A DNA stretch of 64,000 nucleotides from Proteiniphilum saccharofermentans (GTDB taxonomy: Bacteria > Bacteroidota > Bacteroidia > Bacteroidales > Dysgonomonadaceae). This document shows, piece after piece, positions 1 to 8,043 of this stretch. Both the position numbers and the translations under genes were made by a program. Within the stretch, counting starts at the first letter, position 1. The number at the start of each line of letters is the position of its first letter. The stretch is from the NCBI RefSeq assembly GCF_900095135.1, contig NZ_LT605205.1, forward strand, positions 2,914,001 through 2,978,000, given 5' to 3'. The notes under the pieces were generated by a model, which did not search any database, had not been told where the DNA came from, and saw only the letters and a program-made list of their open reading frames with translations.

Positions 1-163
1 TCTCTTCCTTTGCTTCAAGTAATATCTTTTTCTTTATTACTTCAGCGTCTTTCTCCGCATCGCTCAAAATATTCTGAGCACGGGAGTTGGCCATCTTACC
101 GGTTACGTACCAGGCGACAACCGCTCCGATCAGTAATCCGATAATACCTATTACTATTTCCAT
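1..163 (-). CDS. rny: Ribonuclease Y, N-terminal part (cut by window edge)
   Basis: Only the first 54 codons are present, read from the ATG at 161-163 towards the window start. The residues begin with a hydrophobic segment (about residues 3-22, with IGIIGLLIGAVVAW) and pass into a charged, Ala/Glu/Lys-rich stretch (AEKDAEVIKKK) that looks like the start of a long coiled coil. That order, one N-terminal membrane anchor followed by a coiled coil, is the known start of RNase Y, the membrane-bound endoribonuclease whose KH and HD domains would lie outside the window. Position downstream of zapA fits. The identification rests on the N terminus alone. Confidence 0.8.
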   Translation of the reverse strand, partial: MEIVIGIIGLLIGAVVAWYVTGKMANSRAQNILSDAEKDAEVIKKKILLEAKEE

Positions 164-334
164 ATTGTCTATTATTTAAATTGATTGTTATACACTTACC
201 AAAAAAAGTTATTCTTTCTGATAAGGGATTTTATTCTACTTCTTATCACATAAAAAATCGCACTCAATTACACACATCACTCCGATGCATATAAATGGTG
301 CGCCTACCATCCCATTGGTTAACAATAGGATCTA
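164..334 (-). other. 171-base gap between zapA and rny
   Basis: No ORF is supported here. The stretch is AT-rich. It contains an inverted repeat TGATAAG (219-225) / CTTATCA (242-248), and a GC-richer patch near 299-320 next to a TTGGTTAACAA near-palindrome. It could be only leader and promoter sequence for rny, or hold a small RNA. In some bacteria 6S RNA lies next to zapA, but I cannot fold this stretch into a convincing 6S structure. Confidence 0.3.
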
Positions 335-637
335 TTATTTTTTTAGATAATCATCCAACTCGCTTATCAGCGAATCTATTTTATCTTCAAAGGGTTTCGT
401 ATTATTCTTATCTCCAAGAGAAAAATTTTCTGCCAATGCCTGAATGGCTGTCATCACCACAAAGTCTTGCGTTGTCATGCTGGAGTTCTCACCCCCATAC
501 ACAACACGATATTGGTTTATTTTATTATTAATCTTTTTGGCGGCATCACGGAAAGCCTGTTCATCCGACCGTTTGATTTTCAGTGGATATTTTCTGCCGG
601 CTATCTCTAATGTCAATAAAAATTTCTCGTCACCCAT
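335..637 (-). CDS. zapA: Cell division protein ZapA
   Basis: A 100-residue cytoplasmic protein. The N-terminal half has the ZapA pattern: a short beta-rich start, then IAGRKYPLKI and EQAFRDAAKKIN. The C-terminal half is a long helix (TTQDFVVMTAIQALAE onward) that in the family forms the coiled-coil dimer. ZapA binds FtsZ and promotes bundling of protofilaments at the division ring. The ATG at 635-637 is preferred; the codon just before it is GTG, so a one-residue extension is possible. It follows the 96-residue coiled-coil gene by 20 bases, so the two are probably co-transcribed from the promoter at 968-999. Confidence 0.9.
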   Translation of the reverse strand: MGDEKFLLTLEIAGRKYPLKIKRSDEQAFRDAAKKINNKINQYRVVYGGENSSMTTQDFVVMTAIQALAENFSLGDKNNTKPFEDKIDSLISELDDYLKK

Positions 638-657
638 CACATAAATTTTTCAGAAAA

Positions 658-948
658 TTACTTCAATAAATTTATGCATTTATCAACTTCTCGCACCAGT
701 TTCGACAATTTTTCCTTTGCACTATCCACATCTACTGAAGCAGCCGTGATAGTCCTCGCAATCTTCAAACTGTCATATTTTGCTTTTAACTGTTCCAACT
801 CTTTTGCCGTCTCGTCAAGATGGATCCGGCCAGACTTGATTTCAGTCTTTAGTCGGGCATTCTCCTCCTTTAAAGAGTCACATAAAAACAACACCTGTTT
901 TATTCGTACCTCCAGATCAACAAGCAGCTTATTATGTTCTTCAGCCAT
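658..948 (-). CDS. Small coiled-coil protein upstream of zapA
   Basis: A 96-residue protein made almost entirely of heptad-like helix: Leu spaced through LVDLEVRIKQVLFLCDSL, then ENARLKTEIKSG and a Lys/Glu-rich middle. It has no signal peptide or membrane segment. A longer reading with an ATG at 964-966 exists, but that ATG falls at the -7 box of the promoter at 968-999, so translation should start at 946-948 (MAEEH). Small coiled-coil proteins next to zapA are common in Bacteroidetes. A ZapB-like or other division-ring role is an inference from position and fold only. Confidence 0.75.
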   Translation of the reverse strand: MAEEHNKLLVDLEVRIKQVLFLCDSLKEENARLKTEIKSGRIHLDETAKELEQLKAKYDSLKIARTITAASVDVDSAKEKLSKLVREVDKCINLLK

Positions 949-967
949 ATGCAAACAAAAACTCACG

Positions 968-999
968 CAAATATAAGCATTGAAATGGAGTTTAACAAA
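968..999 (-). promoter_or_regulatory. Bacteroidetes-type promoter of the coiled-coil/zapA genes
   Basis: On the minus strand a TTTG (-33 box, 996-999) is followed after exactly 20 bases by TATATTTG (-7 box, 968-975). This matches the Bacteroidetes sigma consensus TTTG / TAnnTTTG. It predicts a start near 961 and a leader of about 13 bases before the ATG at 948. Confidence 0.65.
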
Positions 1000-1335
1000 T
1001 TAATTGTCTTTTATTTTGTATAGTGATGGTTTATTTTTTGTTTGGAATGAACTGCTAGTTAGCAATTATCAAACCGGCGCTACTCCGATAAATCGGGACA
1101 AGTTCCCGAAAAGCCGGGACAAGTTACCCCTGTTGTTGGGATTATCATTTCTTTAAACCAGTCAATATGCTCTTTTCAATTTGTTAATATTATTTGTCCT
1201 GTTCTGCCTGGGATTTTGTACCTTTGAATTCATAGTTTGGGATTTGGGATATCAGCTTCGGGATCAATGACAGGGATACCAGTGATAAGTTGTCAATATG
1301 ACAATCCCCGTTATACTGTTAATTTAAAAAGATAA
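1000..1335. other. Intergenic region with short direct repeats
   Basis: A gene-free stretch between two divergent transcripts. It contains CGGGACAAGTT twice, at 1094-1104 and 1115-1125, 21 bases apart. Around them TCCCG and CGGGA can pair to give alternative small hairpins. The right part carries the promoter at 1193-1226. Nothing coding is seen. Confidence 0.45.
1193..1226 (+). promoter_or_regulatory. Promoter of the B3/4-domain gene
   Basis: TTTG at 1193-1196 and TACCTTTG at 1219-1226, with a 22-base spacer. The -7 box matches TAnnTTTG exactly; the spacer is slightly long. The predicted leader is about 100 bases. Confidence 0.45.
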
Positions 1336-2028
1336 ATGCAAACCAGAAATATAACAATCAGTGACCGGATTGAGGCAGTATGCCCCGATTTTCACCTGGC
1401 CGTGATCGCATGCGAGGTCAGAAATACGCCACATAGTACCGGGCTATGGGAGGAAATAGATACATTCTGCTCCCGGTTTTCCGCTACCCACACAATGGCA
1501 GATATCAATAAGCGTCCGGCTATTTATGCCACGCGGCAAGTATATAAAAAACTCGGGAAAGATCCCAATCGATACCGCCCCTCCTCCGAGGCATTGTGTC
1601 GCCGGATATTGAAAGGGCAGGAACTTTACCAAATCAACACACTGGTCGACCTGATCAATCTTGTCTCACTCGAAACAGGTTATTCTATCGGCGGTTTTGA
1701 TGATGCAAAGATCCGGGGAGGACTGACCCTGGGCGTGGGCGAAGCGGAGGAGAAATTCGAGGGGATCGGAAGAGGCTTACTCAATATCGAAGGCTTACCT
1801 GTTTACCGGGATGACATTGGCGGTATCGGCACCCCTACCAGCGACGAAGAGCGCACCAAGATTACCTCCGAGACAACCCGATTACTGATGTTGATCAACG
1901 GTTATTCCGGCAGGGAAGGGTTACAGGAAGCAACTGACTATTCGGTAGAACTACTAAAGAGATATGCCGAAGCCAAAGAACTGAATATCGACTTGTTCAA
2001 TGCGAATGCATCCGGATCCGGAGGGTAG
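1336..2028 (+). CDS. B3/4 (tRNA-synthetase-like) domain protein
   Basis: A 230-residue cytoplasmic protein that resembles the stand-alone B3/4 domain family. That domain otherwise sits in the beta subunit of phenylalanyl-tRNA synthetase, where it helps edit mischarged tRNA. Family-like signs are RPAIYATRQVYKKLGKDPNRYRPSSEAL in the first half and the glycine-rich VSLETGYSIGGFDDAKIRG in the middle, with GIGTPTSDEERTKI towards the end. Function of the free-standing proteins is not settled; trans-editing or sugar-related roles have been suggested. It stands alone and carries its own upstream promoter. A weak hairpin follows the stop. Confidence 0.8.
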   Translation: MQTRNITISDRIEAVCPDFHLAVIACEVRNTPHSTGLWEEIDTFCSRFSATHTMADINKRPAIYATRQVYKKLGKDPNRYRPSSEALCRRILKGQELYQINTLVDLINLVSLETGYSIGGFDDAKIRGGLTLGVGEAEEKFEGIGRGLLNIEGLPVYRDDIGGIGTPTSDEERTKITSETTRLLMLINGYSGREGLQEATDYSVELLKRYAEAKELNIDLFNANASGSGG

Positions 2029-2034
2029 TAAAGA

Positions 2035-2060
2035 GGCGGTATCACCCGAACCGCCGCCCT
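2035..2060 (+). terminator. Weak hairpin after the B3/4 gene
   Basis: GGCGGT (2035-2040) pairs with ACCGCC (2050-2055) around a 9-base loop, followed by GCCCTTTC. The stem is short and the T-run poor, so this is a possible terminator only. Confidence 0.35.
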
Positions 2061-2243
2061 TTCATGCATGTCAAACAGTTATTGTGTGGTAACGCATTCT
2101 ATTTTTCTTTAGTTACATTCTACTCAATATAATACTGCCATTTCACTTCGTATAGACAAATTTTAGAATTCGACAAGTATATGGGTATGTATATTTTAGG
2201 ATATTCTTTTGACTGCCCGTCCCAAGGGAAGGTTACACCCTGA

Positions 2244-2423
2244 CCTTGTCCCGGAAACAATAACCCGTATTTCCACATCTTCCGTGTGTACCGGCTCCAA
2301 TTTCCCGTAAACCACGCCGTCCCTGTATCGCCACCCGTTGATAAACCGGTTGTCAAGGGTGCAGAAAATAACGATTCCGCATTGTCTAATTTGAAGTAGG
2401 CATCTGTTTTTACGTTATTGTCT
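2244..2423 (-). pseudogene. Frameshifted fragment of the neighbouring HExxH lipoprotein gene
   Basis: No intact gene is present, but two minus-strand frames together match an internal part of the lipoprotein gene at 2907-4444. One frame gives NNVKTDAYFKLDN (compare DLKTNNYLVRDND). After a frameshift near 2383 the next frame gives GIVIFCTLDNRFINGWRYRDGV, then a VSGTR block, against GIVIFCTLDDRFINGWQYRDGV and VSGTR in the larger gene. Similarity ends near 2244; what follows down to about 2120 is unrelated. This is a decayed partial duplicate, lying downstream of the secreted partner gene. It may be the relic of a recombined 3' cassette. Confidence 0.75.
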
Positions 2424-2448
2424 AAAAAGTTTCAACAAGAAACAACAA

Positions 2449-2916
2449 TCACTCTATATGGACAATCCTTCTCCATTTGACAGGATCATACAGGATAATT
2501 TTTCCATCTTTTGTAATCTCGACAAGCGCAATTCTTGTAAAAACCTTGCCAGGATCATCCCGGTGTCCTTTATTTTTCGCAACTTCTTCAAGATGCTTGA
2601 ATTCGGAGATAGGAAGAGTAGATAGTTCCTGTTTTGTCAGACATCTCATCTGACCTTTTTGTTTGTCGAAAATAAAAGAATCTACGATATCTGGCTCCTT
2701 ATTTATTCTGCCAAATTTAATCTGTTTTTTTTCATCGAATTTTCCAAACATCCCTTCTGTATATGTAATCCCCAAAAGTAAAGGAGGAATAATTTGAGTG
2801 GAATCAAATTTCAAGTAAACTTTTTCTCTTTCATTGGTTGTCTGAGAAAAAGTTACGGAACTATACAAACATAAAACTAAAAATACAGATAGAACCTTAT
2901 TAATCTTTACCAACAT
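2449..2916 (-). CDS. Secreted 155-residue protein of unknown function
   Basis: The protein begins with a clear signal peptide (Lys residues, then a hydrophobic run LSVFLVLCLYSSVTF, cleavage likely near residue 24-25), so it should be exported to the periplasm. The mature part is rich in Lys, Asp and Glu, with no motif I recognise; it ends in a beta-like LVEITKDGKIILYDPVKW. Its start overlaps the end of the upstream HExxH lipoprotein gene by 10 bases, so the two are translationally coupled. Such tight coupling of an exported enzyme-like protein with a small exported partner recalls inhibitor or immunity pairs, but that is inference. Confidence 0.65.
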   Translation of the reverse strand: MLVKINKVLSVFLVLCLYSSVTFSQTTNEREKVYLKFDSTQIIPPLLLGITYTEGMFGKFDEKKQIKFGRINKEPDIVDSFIFDKQKGQMRCLTKQELSTLPISEFKHLEEVAKNKGHRDDPGKVFTRIALVEITKDGKIILYDPVKWRRIVHIE

Positions 2917-4444
2917 GGCTCACCCCCTTTCTTTGCAAAATCAGATGCGATCTTCTTCATATTATCTTGATATTCTTTAGATTTCTCCTCCCATGCAGTT
3001 GTTCCTCTAAGACCAACCCAGGCAAGAGCTTCGTAAGTTTCGGGCGTTTGTGTCGGATCGATTTCTTTTAATATATTAATCATCCACTCTCTATAATAGG
3101 CCGCCATCTGCTGATGATGCCAATCATTATCTTTGTAATATCGAGTATAGAAATCAAAAATACCCGGAAAATCATTTTGTATATTTTTCACATATTGTAT
3201 TATTTCGGCTTGTGTCCATCCATTATAATCTAACTCTCCTTTTTGGGCAGCGGATAACATTTTCCGGTGTATTTCAGCATGAATAGTTTCATGCACTATT
3301 GTACGGGCTATATCCAAATTTGGTCTGTCAAGATTATTCCCATTAATCTCTATTCGTGTTATAAATTTTTGAGGAGGATATGTCCTACCATTCACATTAG
3401 GAGATAAATCATATGAAACCGAAAAATACAAGTGGCTCACCGGAAACTCACCATCGAATTTTTGAATTGCCTTTTTAAACCCGCCGCTTAGGTTTAATAA
3501 TTTGTTGTATATGCATTCTGCTTTCGTATCTTTAAACGAATCGTCCAGAATAATTTCGTTTAAATCCTTAAGTTCCGGTGTGGAGGCTGTATTGTCCGAA
3601 TCACTATCCTTATCTTTATTGTTTTCACTACCACTTCCACCGGACAGGTCAAGCGGGTTTTGAATGTCCACTTGCCCCGCCCGCTCCATGTCATCAGGCG
3701 GAAATACAAGGTAACCGTTTTCCTGGGTGTACATATCGGCATGCATCAATCCCTTTGGGACGTACCCTATAATAACGACTTCGTCCAACTCTATATGCCA
3801 GTCCGCCATCCTTGTTCCTGAAACGGTAACCGGTGTTTCGGCATCTTCTCCGTTGGCCGGAACCAGTTTCCCGCAAATCACGCCGTCCCTGTACTGCCAC
3901 CCGTTAATAAACCGGTCGTCGAGGGTGCAGAATATGACAATCCCGCTGAAGTCATTGTCCCGCACAAGGTAGTTATTGGTTTTCAGATCCTCTCCCATGT
4001 CTAGCATATAATCCAGGTCGGGGGCGATCTTCATTTTAAAACCGTAAATCTTGCCCGTCTGCTTGTGTCGTATCACTACCAGTTTTATAACCTGCCCGGG
4101 CATCAGATTGTTCGCTCCAGCATATTCCCACACTTCCGACAATGCGAAAATCTCTTCTACCTCCTCATATTCCCAGGGCAGTTCGACCACTTCCCATATG
4201 GAATCGTTGCTCAATTCGGCAATATCCCAATCCAGCAATGGTTCCAAGTTAAGAACTTCTGCCGGGTCACTCTCGTTTACACTCTTCGTAAAATACCGTT
4301 TGGTTTTACCAAAGGTGCATTCACTTCATACCATGCCTTTGCTTCAGTAACGCTGAAACGGTTTGCTTCAGGTTTTTGCACTTCATAGACATCTTCTTCA
4401 CACGCCCATAGAGTTATTGCGAGTAAAGATAAAAAGATTTTAAA
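2907..4444 (-). pseudogene. Lipoprotein with C-terminal HExxH metallopeptidase domain, broken at the 5' end
   Basis: The main open stretch (2907-4247, 446 codons from a TTG) has an N-terminal region without known function, a Gly/Ser/Asp linker (near residues 200-220), then a domain with IVHETIHAEIH, an HExxH zinc-peptidase motif, and HHQQMAAYY further on. Upstream, in a different frame, lies a lipoprotein signal (IFLSLLAITLWAC, Cys codon at 4400-4402) followed by EEDVYEVQKPEANRF. That frame stops at 4277-4279, while the main frame is open back to 4326-4328, so one indel between 4279 and 4326 would join them. The expected initiator at 4442-4444 reads TTT, not ATG. Two separate lesions suggest decay, although an error in the sequence could explain either. 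Confidence 0.65.
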
Positions 4445-4850
4445 TTATTCAGGGTACTCTATTTGTTTAACCTGTTTCTATAACAGTTACATCGTGTGAC
4501 ATACATTATGGAACAAAATATTGCCTGAAGGCAGATAGTTTAGCATACTTCTATGTACAGCAATAAGCATCAGAATTTTTAACAATATTCACCGACCATC
4601 GATTGAAGCAGCATTACCCTTTACACTATTATTATTCAATAGATTACATAAACAATGAAATAAAAATAATTTATATTTTTGTTAAATACAAATAATTTTA
4701 CATTTCTCCAAACAAATCTTATATCATTCAAACAAATTGGACATTATGCAGGCTGGAAACTACAATTTTTCATGCGATTTTCAATAGACGGAATGAACAA
4801 CCGTACTTAAAAATTGTTATAGTTTACAAATATAATCACCATCACCCTCT
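4445..4850. other. AT-rich intergenic region
   Basis: About 400 bases without a supported gene. The only structure seen is a near-perfect inverted repeat TAACcTGTT / AACAgTTA around 4468-4490. The right half is very AT-rich and must hold the promoter of the lipoprotein at 4851, but no clean TAnnTTTG box is visible. Confidence 0.4.
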
Positions 4851-5882
4851 ATGAGACGAACAGTCAAATCATTTCTCCACTTATCTTTAACTATACCGGT
4901 ACTCATTGCCATCAGTTGTAATTCGTGTAAATCCGGCGACGACGATCAACCATCCAGCTCCACTCCGGATACAACCGCCATCGATCATCAGGAGGAAATA
5001 AAGAAAGAACTGACAGCAGAAGATATCCGCTTAGAGAAAAATATCCGCTACGACAAATACCTGTTAGATGATGAATATCCGTATAAAGATACTACCCGTC
5101 ATTTCCAGTGGGAGAAAATACAGGAGCAGATTGCGGTAATTGAGAATGCCATGGCCGAAGGAGGCAAATGGGGGGTTTTAAACAATTACAGGAATATGAA
5201 TAAAGAAGCACCTACAGTTGCCGATTTCGTAAGAAACGAATACAAACGGGTTTCGGATCAATTTGGTGTGGAACGGTACCAATCGGCGCCACTCTATTCT
5301 GTCGACGGTGATACGACATTATTGCGTTATGGAAGGGATGGATGGATCGTGAGGTTACCGGAAAACGATACCACTGAAATGGTGAGGGTAAAAGGTGTTT
5401 CATTTGTAGGGGAATTCCTGGTACCGAAACGCTACATTATATCGTGGGGTGACAGTGTCCGTTTTGACAAGGTAATAGCTGTCGATGTTACTAACCAAAA
5501 TATTGCAACACTGGAAAAAAAGGGAAACAGCTGGCATATATTAAGTATGAATCATGCCACAACAGGAGTACATAAACCGCCTTACGCACAGGAAACACCC
5601 ACTGGGATTTTCGCGGTACAAGAGAAAAAAGAGAAAATGTTTTACCTCAGGGATGGAACAAGTGAAATTGCCGGTTTCGCCCCCTATGCCACACGGTTTA
5701 CCAACGGTGCATATGTGCATGGAGTACCGACACAATACCCCAATAAAAGTATCATAGAATCGAGTCCGACACTCGGCACCACCCCCCGCTCCCATATGTG
5801 TGTAAGAAATGCATCGTCGCACTCAAAATTCGTCTTCGACTGGGCAACTGTTAAAGAGTCTGTAGTCATCGTAATTGATTAA
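4851..5882 (+). CDS. L,D-transpeptidase-fold (YkuD) lipoprotein
   Basis: A 343-residue exported protein. The N terminus is a lipoprotein signal with AISC (Cys23), followed by a Ser/Asp-rich linker. The C-terminal third is a YkuD catalytic domain: GVHKPPYAQETPTGIF, then YVHG (His about 290), and TTPRSHMCVRN with the catalytic Cys at about 317. L,D-transpeptidases cross-link peptidoglycan stems at mesodiaminopimelate residues or attach proteins to them. The usual SHGC motif reads SHMC, as in a subfamily of Bacteroidetes lipoproteins. A second YkuD-fold gene follows 174 bases downstream, but with its own promoter. Confidence 0.85.
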   Translation: MRRTVKSFLHLSLTIPVLIAISCNSCKSGDDDQPSSSTPDTTAIDHQEEIKKELTAEDIRLEKNIRYDKYLLDDEYPYKDTTRHFQWEKIQEQIAVIENAMAEGGKWGVLNNYRNMNKEAPTVADFVRNEYKRVSDQFGVERYQSAPLYSVDGDTTLLRYGRDGWIVRLPENDTTEMVRVKGVSFVGEFLVPKRYIISWGDSVRFDKVIAVDVTNQNIATLEKKGNSWHILSMNHATTGVHKPPYAQETPTGIFAVQEKKEKMFYLRDGTSEIAGFAPYATRFTNGAYVHGVPTQYPNKSIIESSPTLGTTPRSHMCVRNASSHSKFVFDWATVKESVVIVID

Positions 5883-5950
5883 CAATTGTTTTTGGAGAAA
5901 TCCGATTTCATCAGGCTATTTGAGCCACTTGCTCCCCGATTTTCAATCCA

Positions 5951-6000
5951 GCGCTCGGTAAAACAAGTAAACTTGTATTACTTTCACTTAACGAAATTGT
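5951..6000 (+). repeat. Dispersed palindromic repeat, copy A
   Basis: Starts with GCGCTCGG and ends with CACTTAACGAAAT. In the middle ACAAGT and ACTTGT are paired across AA (5963-5976). Three related copies are at 7991-8034, 47839-47895 and 57008-57063. The central arms differ between copies but remain complementary. This copy lies directly before, and partly within, the promoter of the gene at 6057. Confidence 0.7.
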
Positions 6001-6011
6001 TTGTATATTTG
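5982..6011 (+). promoter_or_regulatory. Promoter of the second L,D-transpeptidase gene
   Basis: TATATTTG at 6004-6011 matches the -7 consensus. A TTTC at 5982-5985, 18 bases upstream, may serve as the -33 box; it lies inside repeat copy A. The predicted start near 6018 leaves about 40 bases before the ATG at 6057 and rules out the upstream in-frame ATG at 5886. Confidence 0.45.
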
Positions 6012-6056
6012 GAAATTATTTCATTACACGAACTGAATATTTCCGTAATATATAAT

Positions 6057-6830
6057 ATGCGCAAAATAATTCTATGCTTCCTTATACTACTCTCTGTCAG
6101 CCTTTTTGACTCCATGAGCAGAAAAGAGAAGAAGGTGGAACTTGAAAAAACAGCATTGTCCCAGGACCAGGGCCAGTGGCTATATGAACAGATGGATTTG
6201 GACGGACTAATATGTCTGGATGCATTCAAATCGGCATACACGGGTTATAAGAAGTTAAATAAAGGCAATAATCCCTTACTCACCCTGATCGATTTTAGTC
6301 TGCCATCCACCGAGAAAAGGATGTATGTATTGGATTTGGCAAAAAAGGAAATTCTTTTTGTTTCGTATGTCTCGCACGGCCGCAATAGTGGACAAAACTA
6401 CGCCACATCATTCTCCAACCGGGATGGTTCACACCAGAGTTCACTGGGATTCTATCGTACAGTCGACACCTATAACGGAGGAAACGGCTATTCTCTTCGG
6501 TTAGACGGGCTGGAAAAAGGGATCAACGACAAAGCTATGCAGCGTGCTATCGTCATCCATGGCGCCGATTATTGCAGCGAAAATGCAATAAGATCTACCG
6601 GTAGGCTTGGGCGGAGCTTCGGCTGTCCCGCAATCCCCAGAGAACTGGCAAAACCCATTATAGACACTATAAAGGGAGGATCCTTGTTATTCATTTACGC
6701 CGATCAGCCGGAGTATCTGGCCAGCAGCAAAGTGTTGGAAGAGGATCAAATTTTGACAGGAAAAAATATATTAAGTGCCCGTAATAACACTCCAACCCGC
6801 TCTTTCAGTTCTTCCTTAGCTGGATCCTGA
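6057..6830 (+). CDS. Murein L,D-transpeptidase catalytic domain protein (YkuD_2 family)
   Basis: A 257-residue exported protein beginning with a signal peptide (MRKIILCFLILLSVSLF). The rest is the YkuD_2 type of L,D-transpeptidase domain: VSHGRNSG near the middle, IVIHGADYCSE (catalytic His region), and GRLGRSFGCPAIP with the catalytic Cys at about 190. It presumably acts on periplasmic peptidoglycan. The reading frame is open further upstream, to 5886, but that stretch covers a dispersed repeat and the promoter, so the ATG at 6057 is chosen. Its last 26 bases overlap the end of the convergent sensor kinase gene. Confidence 0.85.
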   Translation: MRKIILCFLILLSVSLFDSMSRKEKKVELEKTALSQDQGQWLYEQMDLDGLICLDAFKSAYTGYKKLNKGNNPLLTLIDFSLPSTEKRMYVLDLAKKEILFVSYVSHGRNSGQNYATSFSNRDGSHQSSLGFYRTVDTYNGGNGYSLRLDGLEKGINDKAMQRAIVIHGADYCSENAIRSTGRLGRSFGCPAIPRELAKPIIDTIKGGSLLFIYADQPEYLASSKVLEEDQILTGKNILSARNNTPTRSFSSSLAGS

Positions 6831-7932
6831 AAGTGGTACCTTTTCCCGGCTCCGATCTTCTTACAAAAATTTCTCCTTTGTGATTCTCCTCCACAATCCG
6901 TTCCACAAGGGTTAACCCAAGTCCCCAACCCCGGTCTTTTGTGGTGTAACCGGGTGAAAAGATCTTCTTAAACTTCGACTTGTGTAATCCTTTACCGGTA
7001 TCGGAAATATCGAGATGGATCATTTTTCCTTTTTCGGAGATCTCAAAGGTAATGATTCCTTCTCCCTGCATGGCATCCACACCGTTTTTTACAATATTTT
7101 CAATCACCCATCCGAAAAGCGGTTCGTTCAGATCAACAATTACCGGATGTTCGGGAAAACGCATATTGAACACTATTGCCCCGGAGACCCGTTTTTCCAG
7201 ATAGGCCACCGAACGTCTTATCACCCCTCTCAGGTCTTCAGGTTTCAGACCAGTTATAGAACCGATCTTGGAGAAACGTTCAGTGATCATTTGCAGACGG
7301 GAAACATCCTTATCAATCTCTGTCAACAACTGCGGATCGATTTCCTTCAGTTTCATATATTCCATCCATGCTGTCAACGATGAGATGGGGGTGCCCAACT
7401 GATGGGCGGTCTCCTTTGACAATCCCACCCATACCCTATCGCGCTCCGCCCTTTGTGAACGGTTCAGGGCAAAAAACGCAAGACCGGTAAACAGGGCAAT
7501 CACCAATAGCTGCCAATAGGGATAGAGTTGTAGCGTCTTCAGCGTATGCGAATCATCATAATAGAGCAGTTGGTTCATCTCAAGCAATGCAATGGGATCA
7601 TGCCTACGCCCGAACTCTACTATTTTTATCTGCAAGTAGGATTCTGCATCCTCTTCGGGCAATTTGATATTACGCGGTGTCAACTTTCCTGAACTCTTGT
7701 CATACAATATGATGGGAATAGTTGTATTACTTTCCAGAATGCGCAATACCAACGACATATCCATCTCTTCGTCCATTAACATCGATTCAGTCGCCATCGC
7801 CCAGATCTCTATTTTCCTACGCTCCTCATCAGCCAGTTCTTTCACCAACCTGTTCGACAGCCACAACGACAGCAGGACAACTATAATTGCCATAATTACA
7901 AAAAGGTAAGTGAGCGACTGTCGGGAATACAT
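6805..7932 (-). CDS. Membrane sensor histidine kinase
   Basis: A 375-residue protein with two membrane segments (about residues 7-26 and 139-157) enclosing a periplasmic domain of about 110 residues. The kinase core follows. The phosphoacceptor is His177 in ETAHQLGTPISSL. The ATPase part has an N box (ENIVKNGVDAM), DTGKGL and GWGLGLTLVERI. HQLGTP-type kinases are frequent in Bacteroidetes. No response regulator is next to it, so the partner must be elsewhere. Neighbouring cell-wall genes hint at envelope sensing, but they lie on the other strand. The 3' end overlaps the L,D-transpeptidase gene by 26 bases. Confidence 0.88.
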   Translation of the reverse strand: MYSRQSLTYLFVIMAIIVVLLSLWLSNRLVKELADEERRKIEIWAMATESMLMDEEMDMSLVLRILESNTTIPIILYDKSSGKLTPRNIKLPEEDAESYLQIKIVEFGRRHDPIALLEMNQLLYYDDSHTLKTLQLYPYWQLLVIALFTGLAFFALNRSQRAERDRVWVGLSKETAHQLGTPISSLTAWMEYMKLKEIDPQLLTEIDKDVSRLQMITERFSKIGSITGLKPEDLRGVIRRSVAYLEKRVSGAIVFNMRFPEHPVIVDLNEPLFGWVIENIVKNGVDAMQGEGIITFEISEKGKMIHLDISDTGKGLHKSKFKKIFSPGYTTKDRGWGLGLTLVERIVEENHKGEIFVRRSEPGKGTTFRIQLRKN

Positions 7933-7990
7933 GATTAGTGAGAAGTTTAAGAGTGAAAGACTAAAATTAAAAGTGATTGAATTTTCTTAG

Positions 7991-8034
7991 GAACGAGGGC
8001 AGAAACAAACTTGTTTACATTATGCCGAGTGACG
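7991..8034 (-). repeat. Dispersed palindromic repeat, copy C
   Basis: Minus-strand copy with ACTCGGCATAA, a central palindrome AAACAA/TTGTTT (2-base spacer, about 8004-8017) and TTTCTGCCCTCG. It fills much of the gap between the sensor kinase start and the end of the rRNA methyltransferase gene. It is more diverged than copies A and B at its end. Confidence 0.6.
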
Positions 8035-8043
8035 ACATACAAT

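Noticed and set aside
5886-6056. Longer N terminus for the second L,D-transpeptidase
   Set aside because: The extra 57 codons cover a dispersed repeat and the promoter, and would bury the signal peptide.
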